From positions 1-12,991 of the forward strand of contig CALLIO010000062.1 of NCBI GenBank assembly GCA_938009055.1: DNA of 12,991 nt, given 5' to 3'. Below, one piece after another: positions 1 to 7,834 of the stretch (the stretch's first letter is position 1; each line of letters starts with the position of its first letter). Position numbers and translations under genes: made by a program. The notes under the pieces are model-generated. The model did not search any database and was not told the origin of the DNA. It was given only the letters and a program-made list of their open reading frames with translations. The DNA comes from an uncultured Altererythrobacter sp. (lineage in GTDB: Bacteria; Pseudomonadota; Alphaproteobacteria; Sphingomonadales; Sphingomonadaceae).

Positions 1-3000
1 GGCATGTGTTCAAGTGACACTTGCGCATCATGATGCAACCGGCGGCAATCAATGGTGCAGTGGCAAAGCCGAACTCGTCTGCACCCAAAAGCGCGCCGAT
101 GGCCACATCGCGTCCTGTGCGCAATCCGCCATCGACCTGCACTGCAATCCGGCTGCGCAAATCGTTGAGCAGCAAAGTCTGCTGCGTTTCTGCAAGACCG
201 ATCTCCCATGGGCTACCGGCATGGGTGAGCGAAGTAAGCGGCGATGCGCCTGTTCCGCCTTCATAGCCTGAAATGGTCACATGGTCCGCGCGCGCTTTTG
301 ATACGCCAGCGGCCACTGTGCCTACACCCACTTCAGAAACCAGTTTTACTGAAATGCGTGAGGCGGGTTGGACGTTTTTCAGATCGTGGATCAGCTGCGC
401 CAAATCCTCAATCGAATAGATGTCATGATGGGGCGGCGGTGAGATCAGGCCCACACCCGGTGTGGAGTGACGAACCGCACCAATGCGCTTGTCGACCTTA
501 TGGCCCGGCAGCTGCCCGCCTTCGCCCGGCTTTGCGCCTTGCGCCATCTTAATTTGAATGTCGTCAGAGTTCGCCAGATACTCAGTCGTCACACCAAAAC
601 GGCCCGAGGCAACTTGCTTGATCCGGCTGCGCATCGAATCGCCATTATCCATCGGCGTGAAGCGATGCGGTTCCTCGCCCCCTTCGCCCGTGTTCGAACG
701 GCCGCCAATGCGGTTCATCGCAATCGCGAGCGTTGAGTGCGCTTCGTGGCTGATTGAGCCAAAGCTCATCGCGCCGGTGCTGAAGCGCTTGACGATTTCA
801 GCGGCGGTTTCGACTTCTTCAAGCGGGATCGGCGTTTCCGCTTTCTTGAATTCCATCAGCCCGCGAATGGTAAGCAAACGCTCGGATTGCTCGTTTACCG
901 ACTTGGCGAAATCTTCGTAATTCTTGGCGCTGTCTGCACCCTTTTCGCCGCGCACAGCATGCTGGAGGCTGGCGACATTGGCCGGCGTCCAAGCATGATC
1001 TTCACCGCGCAAACGATATTGGTAGATACCGCCCACATCGAGCATGTTCTTATAGAGCGGATTGTCGCCGTAAGCTTGCGCGTGGCGGCGCACGGTTTCC
1101 TCGGCCACTTCTTGCAAGCCGACGCCTTCGATAGTGGTGGCAGTGCCTGTGAAATAAGCATCGATGAACGGCGTGGACAGGCCAACCGCGTCAAAGATTT
1201 GCGCCCCGCAATAGGATTGGTAGGTCGATATGCCCATCTTAGACATGACCTTGCGGATGCCTTTGCCCACGGCCTTGATGTAATTCTGCTGCACTTCATC
1301 CGAGGTCAGATCAGAATGCTTGTCGGCACGCAATTGTTCGAGCGTTTCGAAGGCCACGTAAGGATTGATCGCTTCCGCACCGTAACCCGCGAGCACGCAA
1401 TAGTGATGGACTTCGCGTGCTTCGCCGGTTTCGACCACCAGCCCGGTCTGCATCCGCAGGCCTTGGCGCACCAGATGATGATGCACCGCAGCTGTTGCCA
1501 GCAATGCCGGCATGGGGATGCGGTTTTCGTTCTGCTTGCGGTCCGACAGGATCAGGATATTCTGGTCTTGCAGCACAGCTTCAGTCGCTGCCCAGCACAT
1601 TTCCTTCAGCGCCATCTCAAGGCCTTCAGCGCCCGTTTCAGCGTCCCAAGTCATATCGACTGTGTGCGTGCGGAACGCGCCGTCGAGTGCCGATTCAACC
1701 GAACGGATCTTGGCCAGATCATCATTGGTCAGGATCGGCTGCTGCACTTCCAAACGCTTATGCGTACCGGCTGCGCGGCCCAGCAGATTGGGGCGCGGAC
1801 CGATCATCGAAAGCAAGCTCATCACCAGCTCTTCGCGGATCGGATCAATCGGCGGATTGGTTACCTGCGCGAAGTTCTGCTTGAAATAATCATAGAGCAG
1901 TCGCGATTTGCTCGACAGCACGGCGATCGGCGTGTCTGTGCCCATCGAGCCGATTGGATCATCGCCCTTGGTCGCCATCGGCTCGAGGAATTTCGAGATA
2001 TCCTCTTGCGTATAACCAAACGCTTGCTGGGCTTGCAGCAACGTGGGTGTTTCGTGATTTTCATCCTGCGGCATTTCAGCAAATTCAGGATCGACGACGC
2101 TCAAGTCATCAAGCTTATATTGCGCGCTTTCGAGCCATTTGGCGTAGGGCTGGGCGCTGGCCAGATCGGCCTTTAGCTCTTCATCCTCGATGATGCGGCC
2201 TTCTTCCAGATCGATCAGCAGCATCTTGCCGGGCTGCAAACGCCATTTGCGTGTGATGTCTTCTTCTTTGAAGGGCAGCACGCCGCTTTCCGAAGCCATG
2301 CAGACGATATCGTCCTTGGTCACGCAATAGCGCGCAGGCCGCAGACCATTGCGATCCAGCGTGGCGCCAATCTGGCGTCCATCGGTAAAGGCAACAGCGG
2401 CTGGGCCATCCCACGGTTCCATCAGCGCAGCATGATATTCGTAGAATGCGCGGCGGGCCGGATCCATTTGCTCGTTCTTGGCCCAAGCTTCGGGGATCAG
2501 CATCATCATCGCATGGGCAAGGCTGTATCCGCCCGCCAACAGCAATTCGAGCGCATTGTCGAGGCAGGCTGTGTCCGACTGGCCATACGGAATGATCGGC
2601 CACATCTTATCAAGATCAGAGCCCAGCAGATCGCTTTCCATCGTGCGCCGGCGCGCATTCATCCAATTCACATTGCCGCGATTGGTGTTGATCTCGCCAT
2701 TATGGGCGATCAGGCGGAAGGGGTGGGCTAGCCGCCAGCTTGGGAAAGTGTTGGTCGAAAAGCGTTGGTGGACCAGCCCCATCGCCGATGCGCAAACAGG
2801 GTCGCGCAGGTCATCGTAAAACGAACCAACTTGGTTTGCCAGAAGCAATCCCTTGTACACAATGGTGCGCGACGAGAAGCTTGGCATATAGGTTTGGGTG
2901 AGATCGGGCAGATCATGCTTTTCCGCCTGTTTGGCGAGCGGATTGAGCGTCTGCTTGCGGATGACCAGAACCTTGCGCTCGAATGCGTCCTGGTCTGGGC

Positions 3001-3469
3001 AATTCTCGCCGCGCGCGATGATCGCTTGCTGGATCACCGGCATCGAATCGATCACGGCCTTGCCCAAACCTTCGAGCGTGACAGGCACATCGCGCCAGCC
3101 AACCAAGCGCTGGCCTTCCTTGGCGGTGAATTTTTCAAATTGTTCCGTGACAAAGGCGCGCGCTGCCGGGTCTTGAGGCATGAAGCACATGGCCACGGCA
3201 TAATCGCCTTGCTGGGGCAGCTCGAGCCCTTGGCCCTTGGCCCAATCGCGCAGCAATTGGTCGGGGATCTGCATCAAAATGCCCGCGCCATCACCCAGCA
3301 ACGGGTCAGCGCCCACAGCACCGCGATGGTCGATATTCTCCAGAATCTCGAGCGCTTGGCTTACAATAGAATGCGACGGTTTCCCTTTGATATGCGCGAC
3401 AAAACCGACACCACAGGCGTCGTGTTCATTTCGAGCGTCATAAAGGCCTTGGGCCGCTGGGTATCCCAT
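1..3469 (-). CDS. gltB: Glutamate synthase (NADPH) large subunit, 3' end cut by window edge
   Basis: The large (alpha) subunit of NADPH-dependent glutamate synthase transfers the amide nitrogen of glutamine to 2-oxoglutarate in the cytoplasm. The frame stays open for 1156 codons and runs off the left edge. The N-terminus MGYPAAQGLYDARNEHDACG puts the class II glutaminase nucleophile at Cys19, so an 18-residue propeptide is probably removed. NGEIN at about 257-261 belongs to the same amidotransferase domain. A central domain follows, then the FMN-binding synthase domain (roughly 830 onward, with the SNTGEGGE segment). The last visible residues hold the 3Fe-4S motif C1145-x5-C1151-x4-C1156. The family is about 1500 residues, so roughly 350 residues including the C-terminal beta-helix lie outside. 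The start ATG at 3469-3467 has a weak AGGA upstream and no in-frame ATG was seen just above it. gltD is not in the window. Identity is very secure. Confidence 0.96.
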   Translation of the reverse strand, partial: MGYPAAQGLYDARNEHDACGVGFVAHIKGKPSHSIVSQALEILENIDHRGAVGADPLLGDGAGILMQIPDQLLRDWAKGQGLELPQQGDYAVAMCFMPQDPAARAFVTEQFEKFTAKEGQRLVGWRDVPVTLEGLGKAVIDSMPVIQQAIIARGENCPDQDAFERKVLVIRKQTLNPLAKQAEKHDLPDLTQTYMPSFSSRTIVYKGLLLANQVGSFYDDLRDPVCASAMGLVHQRFSTNTFPSWRLAHPFRLIAHNGEINTNRGNVNWMNARRRTMESDLLGSDLDKMWPIIPYGQSDTACLDNALELLLAGGYSLAHAMMMLIPEAWAKNEQMDPARRAFYEYHAALMEPWDGPAAVAFTDGRQIGATLDRNGLRPARYCVTKDDIVCMASESGVLPFKEEDITRKWRLQPGKMLLIDLEEGRIIEDEELKADLASAQPYAKWLESAQYKLDDLSVVDPEFAEMPQDENHETPTLLQAQQAFGYTQEDISKFLEPMATKGDDPIGSMGTDTPIAVLSSKSRLLYDYFKQNFAQVTNPPIDPIREELVMSLLSMIGPRPNLLGRAAGTHKRLEVQQPILTNDDLAKIRSVESALDGAFRTHTVDMTWDAETGAEGLEMALKEMCWAATEAVLQDQNILILSDRKQNENRIPMPALLATAAVHHHLVRQGLRMQTGLVVETGEAREVHHYCVLAGYGAEAINPYVAFETLEQLRADKHSDLTSDEVQQNYIKAVGKGIRKVMSKMGISTYQSYCGAQIFDAVGLSTPFIDAYFTGTATTIEGVGLQEVAEETVRRHAQAYGDNPLYKNMLDVGGIYQYRLRGEDHAWTPANVASLQHAVRGEKGADSAKNYEDFAKSVNEQSERLLTIRGLMEFKKAETPIPLEEVETAAEIVKRFSTGAMSFGSISHEAHSTLAIAMNRIGGRSNTGEGGEEPHRFTPMDNGDSMRSRIKQVASGRFGVTTEYLANSDDIQIKMAQGAKPGEGGQLPGHKVDKRIGAVRHSTPGVGLISPPPHHDIYSIEDLAQLIHDLKNVQPASRISVKLVSEVGVGTVAAGVSKARADHVTISGYEGGTGASPLTSLTHAGSPWEIGLAETQQTLLLNDLRSRIAVQVDGGLRTGRDVAIGALLGADEFGFATAPLIAAGCIMMRKCHLNTC

Positions 3470-3700
3470 CGCAAAAATCCGTCCTGTCAGATGCCGGTAT
3501 CGGGTGGGGCCGCAATGAGCCGACCGGCAGGGTTGCGCAGATGGTGTGCGCAGGTCAACGCGCAGCAATCCGATCGCTTGGCGTCTCTTTGCCGACAGAA
3601 AGGCAGTTTTGCAACCGCGAAAAGCCTAGCTTTCTTTCAGCCGCCTATGGCTGAGCTTTAGTCTTTATGCGGGGAGCTGCGCGTTTGCGCAGGAAACGAA
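3470..3700. other. Non-coding gap upstream of gltB with a small hairpin
   Basis: This 231-bp gap lies between the stop of the acidic membrane protein and the gltB start. It should hold the gltB promoter if gltB is transcribed separately. On the minus strand a TTGACC hexamer is present around 3558-3553 but no convincing -10 follows it. A perfect 6-bp inverted repeat, TCAGCC-6 nt-GGCTGA (3637-3654), lies about 50 bp past the upstream gene's stop and may help end that transcript, although no T-run follows. No coding signal was seen. Confidence 0.4.
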
Positions 3701-4786
3701 TCAACCGTGATCGCTCATGCGTTGCAATTTTTCGAGAGCGTCGCGTAGCGCCGCCTCGGTTTGGTCGGCCTGCTGGCGCGTTTCAGAATCGCTCTCGCTG
3801 GCTGCTTTACCCAAATCGCCAATTGGCAGTTCGCGGATGGCTTGGGCAATGCGCGGATCGCTTGGGCGTACAGCACGGCTGGCAGGGTCGTTTGCCCGTG
3901 CTCTGCGGTGGGTTTGCAGGCCAACCGCAAAGCGCTCGACCATTTCAGGCATGCTCAGTTCGCCCAGCTCGCGATCTTTAAGCGAAATGACTTCGGCTTC
4001 TTGCAAGCGAGTATCTTCGTCTTCGACGACTGCATCTTCGATTTCCACATCATCAGCTGTTTGCGGGGTAGGAGCCTCTTCAGCGAGTTCGAAAGCATCG
4101 AGTTCCAATGCTTCTTCGCCATCGCCCTCATCCGTAGACGGTTCAATTGCGCCACCTTCATCATCCAATGCGAGATTCGCATCATCGGGGCGATCTTCCA
4201 GTGCACCAAAAGAAAGGTCACCATCGCCAAATTGCGCCCGACCCAGAGCGGGGCGAGCATGGCGGTCATTGGGCGAGCCGGGGCCATCAATGCCGTCTTC
4301 AGCAAAGGGATCCTCGAAATATGTGGCGGGTTTTTCTTCCCCCTCATCAGCATCGGGCGCTGAAATGGTATTGCCGGCCAAGGCAAAAGCATCGCCTTCG
4401 CCCTCATCAATGGCTGCGTCTTCTATCGGCGCGTCAAGACTGGCGCTCCCCAGATCAGCAGTGGATATGATCGAAGCGGCGCGGGTGTCGCTTGTCATAT
4501 CGTCGCTCTTGGCGCGTTTGAAAGACGGCGCAGCGGGCATTGTCGGGGTTTTTGCGCCAACACTCTTTGAAAATTGGAAACCGCATACGGCACCCAAAAT
4601 GGCTGCCACAAAGCCGAAGATGATGGGCAGGATGGTTCCAGAAGAGAAGGCTGCGGCAATCACAAAGGTCGCGAGGCCGAACAAGGCCGCGCACCAGCCA
4701 ATCATGATCCACGCAAAAGCGGGATGCGATGCTAGCGGCGCCCGCGAAGGCGCTTCATTGGCGAAAATTGTGTCTGCACCGAACAT
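3701..4786 (-). CDS. Acidic two-helix membrane protein of unknown function
   Basis: I do not recognise the family of this 361-residue protein. The N-terminus carries two hydrophobic segments, about residues 24-48 and 51-71, separated by a short turn (SSGT), so it is probably anchored as a membrane hairpin. A long stretch from about 90 to 270 is very rich in Asp, Glu and Ala and looks disordered. The last 80 or so residues are mixed and charged and include a segment with alpha-helical or coiled-coil character (about 325-357). There are no catalytic motifs. It starts 47 bp after the exosortase-type glycosyltransferase stop on the same strand, so the two may share a transcript, and gltB begins 231 bp after it. 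The ribosome site before the ATG is poor. The long ORF on the opposite strand is a shadow of the acidic codons. That it is a real gene is likely; its role is unknown. Confidence 0.8.
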   Translation of the reverse strand: MFGADTIFANEAPSRAPLASHPAFAWIMIGWCAALFGLATFVIAAAFSSGTILPIIFGFVAAILGAVCGFQFSKSVGAKTPTMPAAPSFKRAKSDDMTSDTRAASIISTADLGSASLDAPIEDAAIDEGEGDAFALAGNTISAPDADEGEEKPATYFEDPFAEDGIDGPGSPNDRHARPALGRAQFGDGDLSFGALEDRPDDANLALDDEGGAIEPSTDEGDGEEALELDAFELAEEAPTPQTADDVEIEDAVVEDEDTRLQEAEVISLKDRELGELSMPEMVERFAVGLQTHRRARANDPASRAVRPSDPRIAQAIRELPIGDLGKAASESDSETRQQADQTEAALRDALEKLQRMSDHG

Positions 4787-4833
4787 AAGGGCTCGAATCC
4801 TTGATAACGCTCTAGTCTATTCCGCTTATTGGC

Positions 4834-6060
4834 TCACGCAACCGCAGCCATTTCGGACTTACCCCCTGCCTCTAGCAGTTCATGGTAAACGAGTTGATAA
4901 CGTTTGATATTCTTCGCCCAATCATGGTCGCTTTGCACATGGGTAAGGGCGGCTTCCTTGATCGTTGGCCATTGCGCGCGCCGCTCGATCCAATCGGCAA
5001 GGACTTCGGCGCAAGCTTCGGGATCATCGGCAGGAAAGACAATGCCGGTCGCGCCATCTTCGATCAATTCGCGGTGTCCGCCAACGTCTGATGCCGCGAC
5101 CAAGCGCTGCTGCGCCATCGCTTCAAGCGGTTTCAAAGGAGTGACCAGATCGGTCAACCGGCTGGCTTTGCGTGGATAGGCAAGAATGTCGATTAGGGAA
5201 TAATAGCTTTCGACTTCTGAGTGCGGCACGCGGCCAGTGAAGATCACTGCCTCGCTTTCGGGCAGGGCAGCAGCTTGCGCGCGCAATGCTTCATCGCGCG
5301 GGCCGCCGCCGACCAGCAGCAATTTCGCTTCTGGGTACCGGGCGCGCAACAAAGGCATGGCGGTGATCAGATCATCGAGCCCCTCGTAGTCATAGAAACT
5401 GCCGATGAAGCCGATCACTGGACCATCTTCAATGCCCAGCCTTGCGGCCAATTCATGGTCGCGCTTGGCCGGTTCACCGAACAAGCCAAGATCAACGCCA
5501 TTGGGCGAAATGCCAATCTTGCCGCCATTAAAGCCGCGTTCGATCAAATCATCGCGCAATCCGTGGCAGATGGTGAAGATTGCATCAGCGCCATGAACTA
5601 CGCGGTTTTCCAATTGGCGGGTAAGGCGGTATTTGACTGAGCCTTCGCGGCCAGTGCCATTGCCAACGGCTGCATCTTCCCAAAAGGCACGGATTTCATA
5701 AACCAGCGGAATTCCGTGCTTGCGGGCAGCACGCAGAGCAGCGTGACCGCAAATCGCGGGCGAATGGGCGTGCAGAATATCGGGCCGCCAATCGGCAATC
5801 ACCTTCTCGATGGAATCAGCGAAGAGGCCGATCTCGCGCCATTCGCGCATACCGGCGGGCCCTTCAGCGACACCGGGTGAGCGATGAAAGATCAACCCGT
5901 CGGCCGTTTCAACCGCAGGGCCATCAGCCTCGTGACGCAAGCCGGTCACGCCGCGCACATCCATTCCGGCAGCCTGCTGGGCCTTCAAAATGGCGCGCGT
6001 GCGAAAAGTGTAGCCGCTGTGGAGCGGCAATGAGTGGTCGAGTATGTGCAAAATCCGCAT
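4834..6060 (-). CDS. Exosortase A-associated glycosyltransferase, GT4-like
   Basis: This 408-residue GT-B fold glycosyltransferase most resembles the PEP-CTERM/exosortase A-associated family (TIGR04063-type). The family signature is the N-terminal DHSLPLHSGYTFR (8-20), the start of the acceptor-binding Rossmann domain. YEIRAFWEDAAV (121-132) and ISPNGVD (184-190) lead into the nucleotide-sugar domain, which has GFIGSFYDYEGLDDLI (217-232) and the nucleotide-site motif RLTDLVTPLKPLEAMA (301-316). In common GT4 enzymes the latter is an E-x7-E; here the first Glu is replaced and only Glu313 remains, which I believe is usual for this subfamily. No signal peptide is seen, so it should act at the cytoplasmic face. 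It diverges from a Wzy-like ligase of the same system (6345-7751), which supports a shared role in building an exported glycan. Sugar donor and acceptor cannot be told from sequence. Confidence 0.9.
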   Translation of the reverse strand: MRILHILDHSLPLHSGYTFRTRAILKAQQAAGMDVRGVTGLRHEADGPAVETADGLIFHRSPGVAEGPAGMREWREIGLFADSIEKVIADWRPDILHAHSPAICGHAALRAARKHGIPLVYEIRAFWEDAAVGNGTGREGSVKYRLTRQLENRVVHGADAIFTICHGLRDDLIERGFNGGKIGISPNGVDLGLFGEPAKRDHELAARLGIEDGPVIGFIGSFYDYEGLDDLITAMPLLRARYPEAKLLLVGGGPRDEALRAQAAALPESEAVIFTGRVPHSEVESYYSLIDILAYPRKASRLTDLVTPLKPLEAMAQQRLVAASDVGGHRELIEDGATGIVFPADDPEACAEVLADWIERRAQWPTIKEAALTHVQSDHDWAKNIKRYQLVYHELLEAGGKSEMAAVA

Positions 6061-6177
6061 GGTGAAAATGTCTTTGGCACAATGTGCTTAACGGGCCGTC
6101 AACACCCTTTTGCTAGGCCCCATTCATAAAGCTGGCGGAATGCGCCCAAGCTGAACGAAGATGGGAATGACAAGGCG
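6061..6177. promoter_or_regulatory. Divergent promoter region between two glycan genes
   Basis: These 117 bp separate the minus-strand glycosyltransferase from the plus-strand small ORF and ligase, so promoters for both directions are expected here. On the minus strand a TTGACG hexamer (6102-6097) could be a -35, but no good -10 follows at normal spacing. No clear plus-strand promoter was found. An in-frame TAA at 6127-6129 limits how far upstream the small ORF could begin. Confidence 0.4.
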
Positions 6178-6348
6178 GTGATTGACTATTTTGCCCTGAC
6201 ATTGGTGCACGGCCTGCTTGTCATCGCGTTCTTCCGCCTTGTGCAAGATGATGCACTTGATCCGGAAAAGCCCCAGTTGCGCCGCCGTAACAAGGCCTCC
6301 AGCAACAGCTCCGATGAAGCAGCCGAGCAAGCGAGCAAGACCGAATGA
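6178..6348 (+). CDS. Small membrane-anchored ORF coupled to the O-glycosylation ligase
   Basis: This is a 56-residue ORF with a GTG start. Its first part, beginning IDYFALTLVHGLLVIAFFRL, is hydrophobic enough for one membrane helix (about residues 4-21). A charged, Ser/Ala-rich tail of about 35 residues follows (DDALDPEKPQLRRRNK, then SSDEAAEQASKTE). Its TGA overlaps the ATG of the Wzy-like gene in an ATGA arrangement, typical of translationally coupled genes, and this is the main support for it being real. The ribosome site is weak (AAGG close to the GTG). The frame is open upstream to a TAA at 6127, but no ATG is available there. It could be a small accessory subunit of the polymerase/ligase. 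Homology is not recognised. Confidence 0.6.
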   Translation: MIDYFALTLVHGLLVIAFFRLVQDDALDPEKPQLRRRNKASSNSSDEAAEQASKTE

Positions 6349-7751
6349 TCGATCTCGTCTTCCTCGCCTTTATCGGCTTTGTGATGATGCTGGGGCTGAG
6401 GCGCCCCTTCATCTGGGTGCTGCTCTACGTCTACATCAGTATTCTGGCCCCGCAAAAGATCGGCTATGGCATTATTCAATCGCTGCAAGTGGCGTTGATC
6501 GCCTTTGTCGCAGCTTTCGGTGGCTGGCTGGCGCTGGATGACAAGCGCGGGGCGAAATTCACTTTCCGCCAAGGGTTGATGGTGGTTCTGCTGGTTTATT
6601 GCTGGTGGACCACGAGTGGCGCTGATTTCCCCGATAGCGCCGTCCTCAAATGGGATTGGGTTTGGAAGGCTTTGCTGTTCGGCATTTTCTTGCCGCTCAC
6701 ACTTACAACTCGGCTCCGGCTTGAAGCGCTGGCCCTGACCATTGCCTTGGCAGTTGGCGCGATTGTCATCAGCGCAGGCATCAAGATCGTGCTGGGCGGC
6801 GGCGGCTATGAGAACAAGCTGTTCTTCGTCAATGACAATAGCGGCATTTATGAAAGCTCGACTTTGGCAACGGTTGCCATCGCGCTAATCCCGCTAGTGG
6901 TGTGGTTTGCCAAGCATGGAACGATCTTCAAGCCCGATTGGCGGGTCAAGGTATTCGCTGGCGGACTGATCTTTGCCAGCCTGCTGATTCCGGTCGGGAC
7001 AGAAGCGCGCACGGGTCTGTTGTGTATTGCAGCGCTTGCCGTGCTGCTTTTGCGCGATGTGAAACGACGGATGACATTCCTTGTGGCTGGCGCAGCGCTG
7101 GGCGTCGCAGCTCTGCCGTTCTTGCCGCAAAGCTATTACGACCGGATGGCGACCATTGCCGAACCCGGCGGAGATGAAAGCGCCTCAACCCGCCTTGCGG
7201 TGTGGGAATGGACATTCGAATACGCTCAAAGGAACCCGCTTGGCGGCGGCTTTGATGCTTATCGCGGCAATAGCTTCACCTATGAAATGCCCGTGAAAGA
7301 AGAAGTCGGGAACACCGTTTCTGTCGAATATCGAGAAGTGACGGATGAAGGGCGCGCCTATCACTCTGCCGTTTTCGAACTGCTGGGCGAGCAAGGCTAT
7401 CCCGGTCTTATCGTCTGGGCGCTGCTGCATGGGCTGGGTATCTGGCAAATGGAGCGTATTCGCTCGCGCTGGCGCAAACGCACAGCCGAAGGCGAAACGT
7501 GGCAAGCGCCCATGGCACAAGCCCTGCAGACTGCCGGAATCATCTATTTCGTCGGCGCACTGTTCCAAGGAATCGGATATCAGCCCGTGATCTTGATGCT
7601 CGTGGGCCTGCAAATCGGCCTCTACAATCAATGCAAAGCGCATGATTCGCTCAAGGCGAAGCGCGAAAAGCCAGCCATTGGCAAGCGACGCCCACAGCAT
7701 CGCGGCCCGCGCGATCGGCGGGCTGACGGCGATGCCGTAGCGGCAAGTTGA
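6345..7751 (+). CDS. Putative O-glycosylation ligase / Wzy-like polymerase, exosortase A system-associated
   Basis: This polytopic inner-membrane protein of 468 residues belongs to the O-antigen ligase/polymerase superfamily and is closest in layout to the exosortase A-associated ligases (TIGR03097-type). Such proteins join lipid-linked glycans to each other or to an acceptor on the periplasmic face. About ten hydrophobic segments are visible, starting with residues 3-17 and 21-35. Family-like features include LRRPFIWVLLYVYISILAP near the start, GTEARTGLL (218-226), TRLAVWEWTFEYAQRNPLGGG (282-302) before the large periplasmic loop (about 303-340), and HSAVFELLGEQGYPG (340-354) after it. The C-terminal tail from about 431 is strongly basic and probably cytoplasmic. 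The start codon overlaps the stop of a small membrane ORF. The divergent glycosyltransferase belongs to the same system, but no exosortase gene lies in the window. Family assignment is firm; the substrate is not known. Confidence 0.88.
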   Translation: MIDLVFLAFIGFVMMLGLRRPFIWVLLYVYISILAPQKIGYGIIQSLQVALIAFVAAFGGWLALDDKRGAKFTFRQGLMVVLLVYCWWTTSGADFPDSAVLKWDWVWKALLFGIFLPLTLTTRLRLEALALTIALAVGAIVISAGIKIVLGGGGYENKLFFVNDNSGIYESSTLATVAIALIPLVVWFAKHGTIFKPDWRVKVFAGGLIFASLLIPVGTEARTGLLCIAALAVLLLRDVKRRMTFLVAGAALGVAALPFLPQSYYDRMATIAEPGGDESASTRLAVWEWTFEYAQRNPLGGGFDAYRGNSFTYEMPVKEEVGNTVSVEYREVTDEGRAYHSAVFELLGEQGYPGLIVWALLHGLGIWQMERIRSRWRKRTAEGETWQAPMAQALQTAGIIYFVGALFQGIGYQPVILMLVGLQIGLYNQCKAHDSLKAKREKPAIGKRRPQHRGPRDRRADGDAVAAS

Positions 7752-7801
7752 CGTTTACGGAAACTGCATTGCGCTAGCGCCCATGATGCTCCATGAAGCG
7801 A

Positions 7802-7816
7802 GTTAGAGATTCTAAC
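7802..7816. promoter_or_regulatory. Short inverted repeat upstream of the MaoC gene
   Basis: GTTAGA-GAT-TCTAAC is a perfect 6-bp inverted repeat with a 3-nt centre, ending 18 bp before the MaoC start codon. It is of a size and place that could bind a dimeric repressor. A second perfect palindrome, GCGCTAGCGC (7771-7780), lies 21 bp upstream of it. A TTGACG hexamer at 7748-7753, overlapping the stop of the preceding gene, could be a -35, but the -10 is not convincing. Functional role is a guess. Confidence 0.35.
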
Positions 7817-7823
7817 GCAATTC

Positions 7824-7830
7824 AGGAGAG
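7824..7830 (+). promoter_or_regulatory. Ribosome binding site of the MaoC gene
   Basis: AGGAGAG ends four bases before the ATG at 7835 and decides the start. An in-frame ATG 14 codons upstream (7793) has no such site and would add residues not expected in the family. Confidence 0.75.
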
Positions 7831-7834
7831 ACGC

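Noticed and set aside
887..2176. 429-codon open frame on the plus strand
   Set aside because: It lies fully antisense to gltB, whose conserved domains and active-site residues are clear. The predicted protein has no family features and is rich in Cys, His and Arg, as expected of a shadow frame.
1..3469. Possible frameshift in gltB
   Set aside because: Codon phase was checked at seven places along the gene and is the same throughout, so the frame appears intact; it is simply cut by the window edge.
2765..3661. 298-codon open frame on the plus strand
   Set aside because: Antisense to the N-terminal glutaminase domain of gltB and its leader; no ribosome site or recognisable domain.
3717..4907. 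396-codon serine-rich open frame on the plus strand, longer than the gene it opposes
   Set aside because: The serine-rich, low-complexity product is what the antisense of Glu/Asp/Ala-rich codons gives, and it runs into the neighbouring glycosyltransferase gene. The minus-strand frame has credible membrane helices and spacing.
7793..7834. Upstream in-frame ATG of the MaoC gene
   Set aside because: It has no ribosome site and crosses the inverted repeat; the ATG at 7835 has a strong one.
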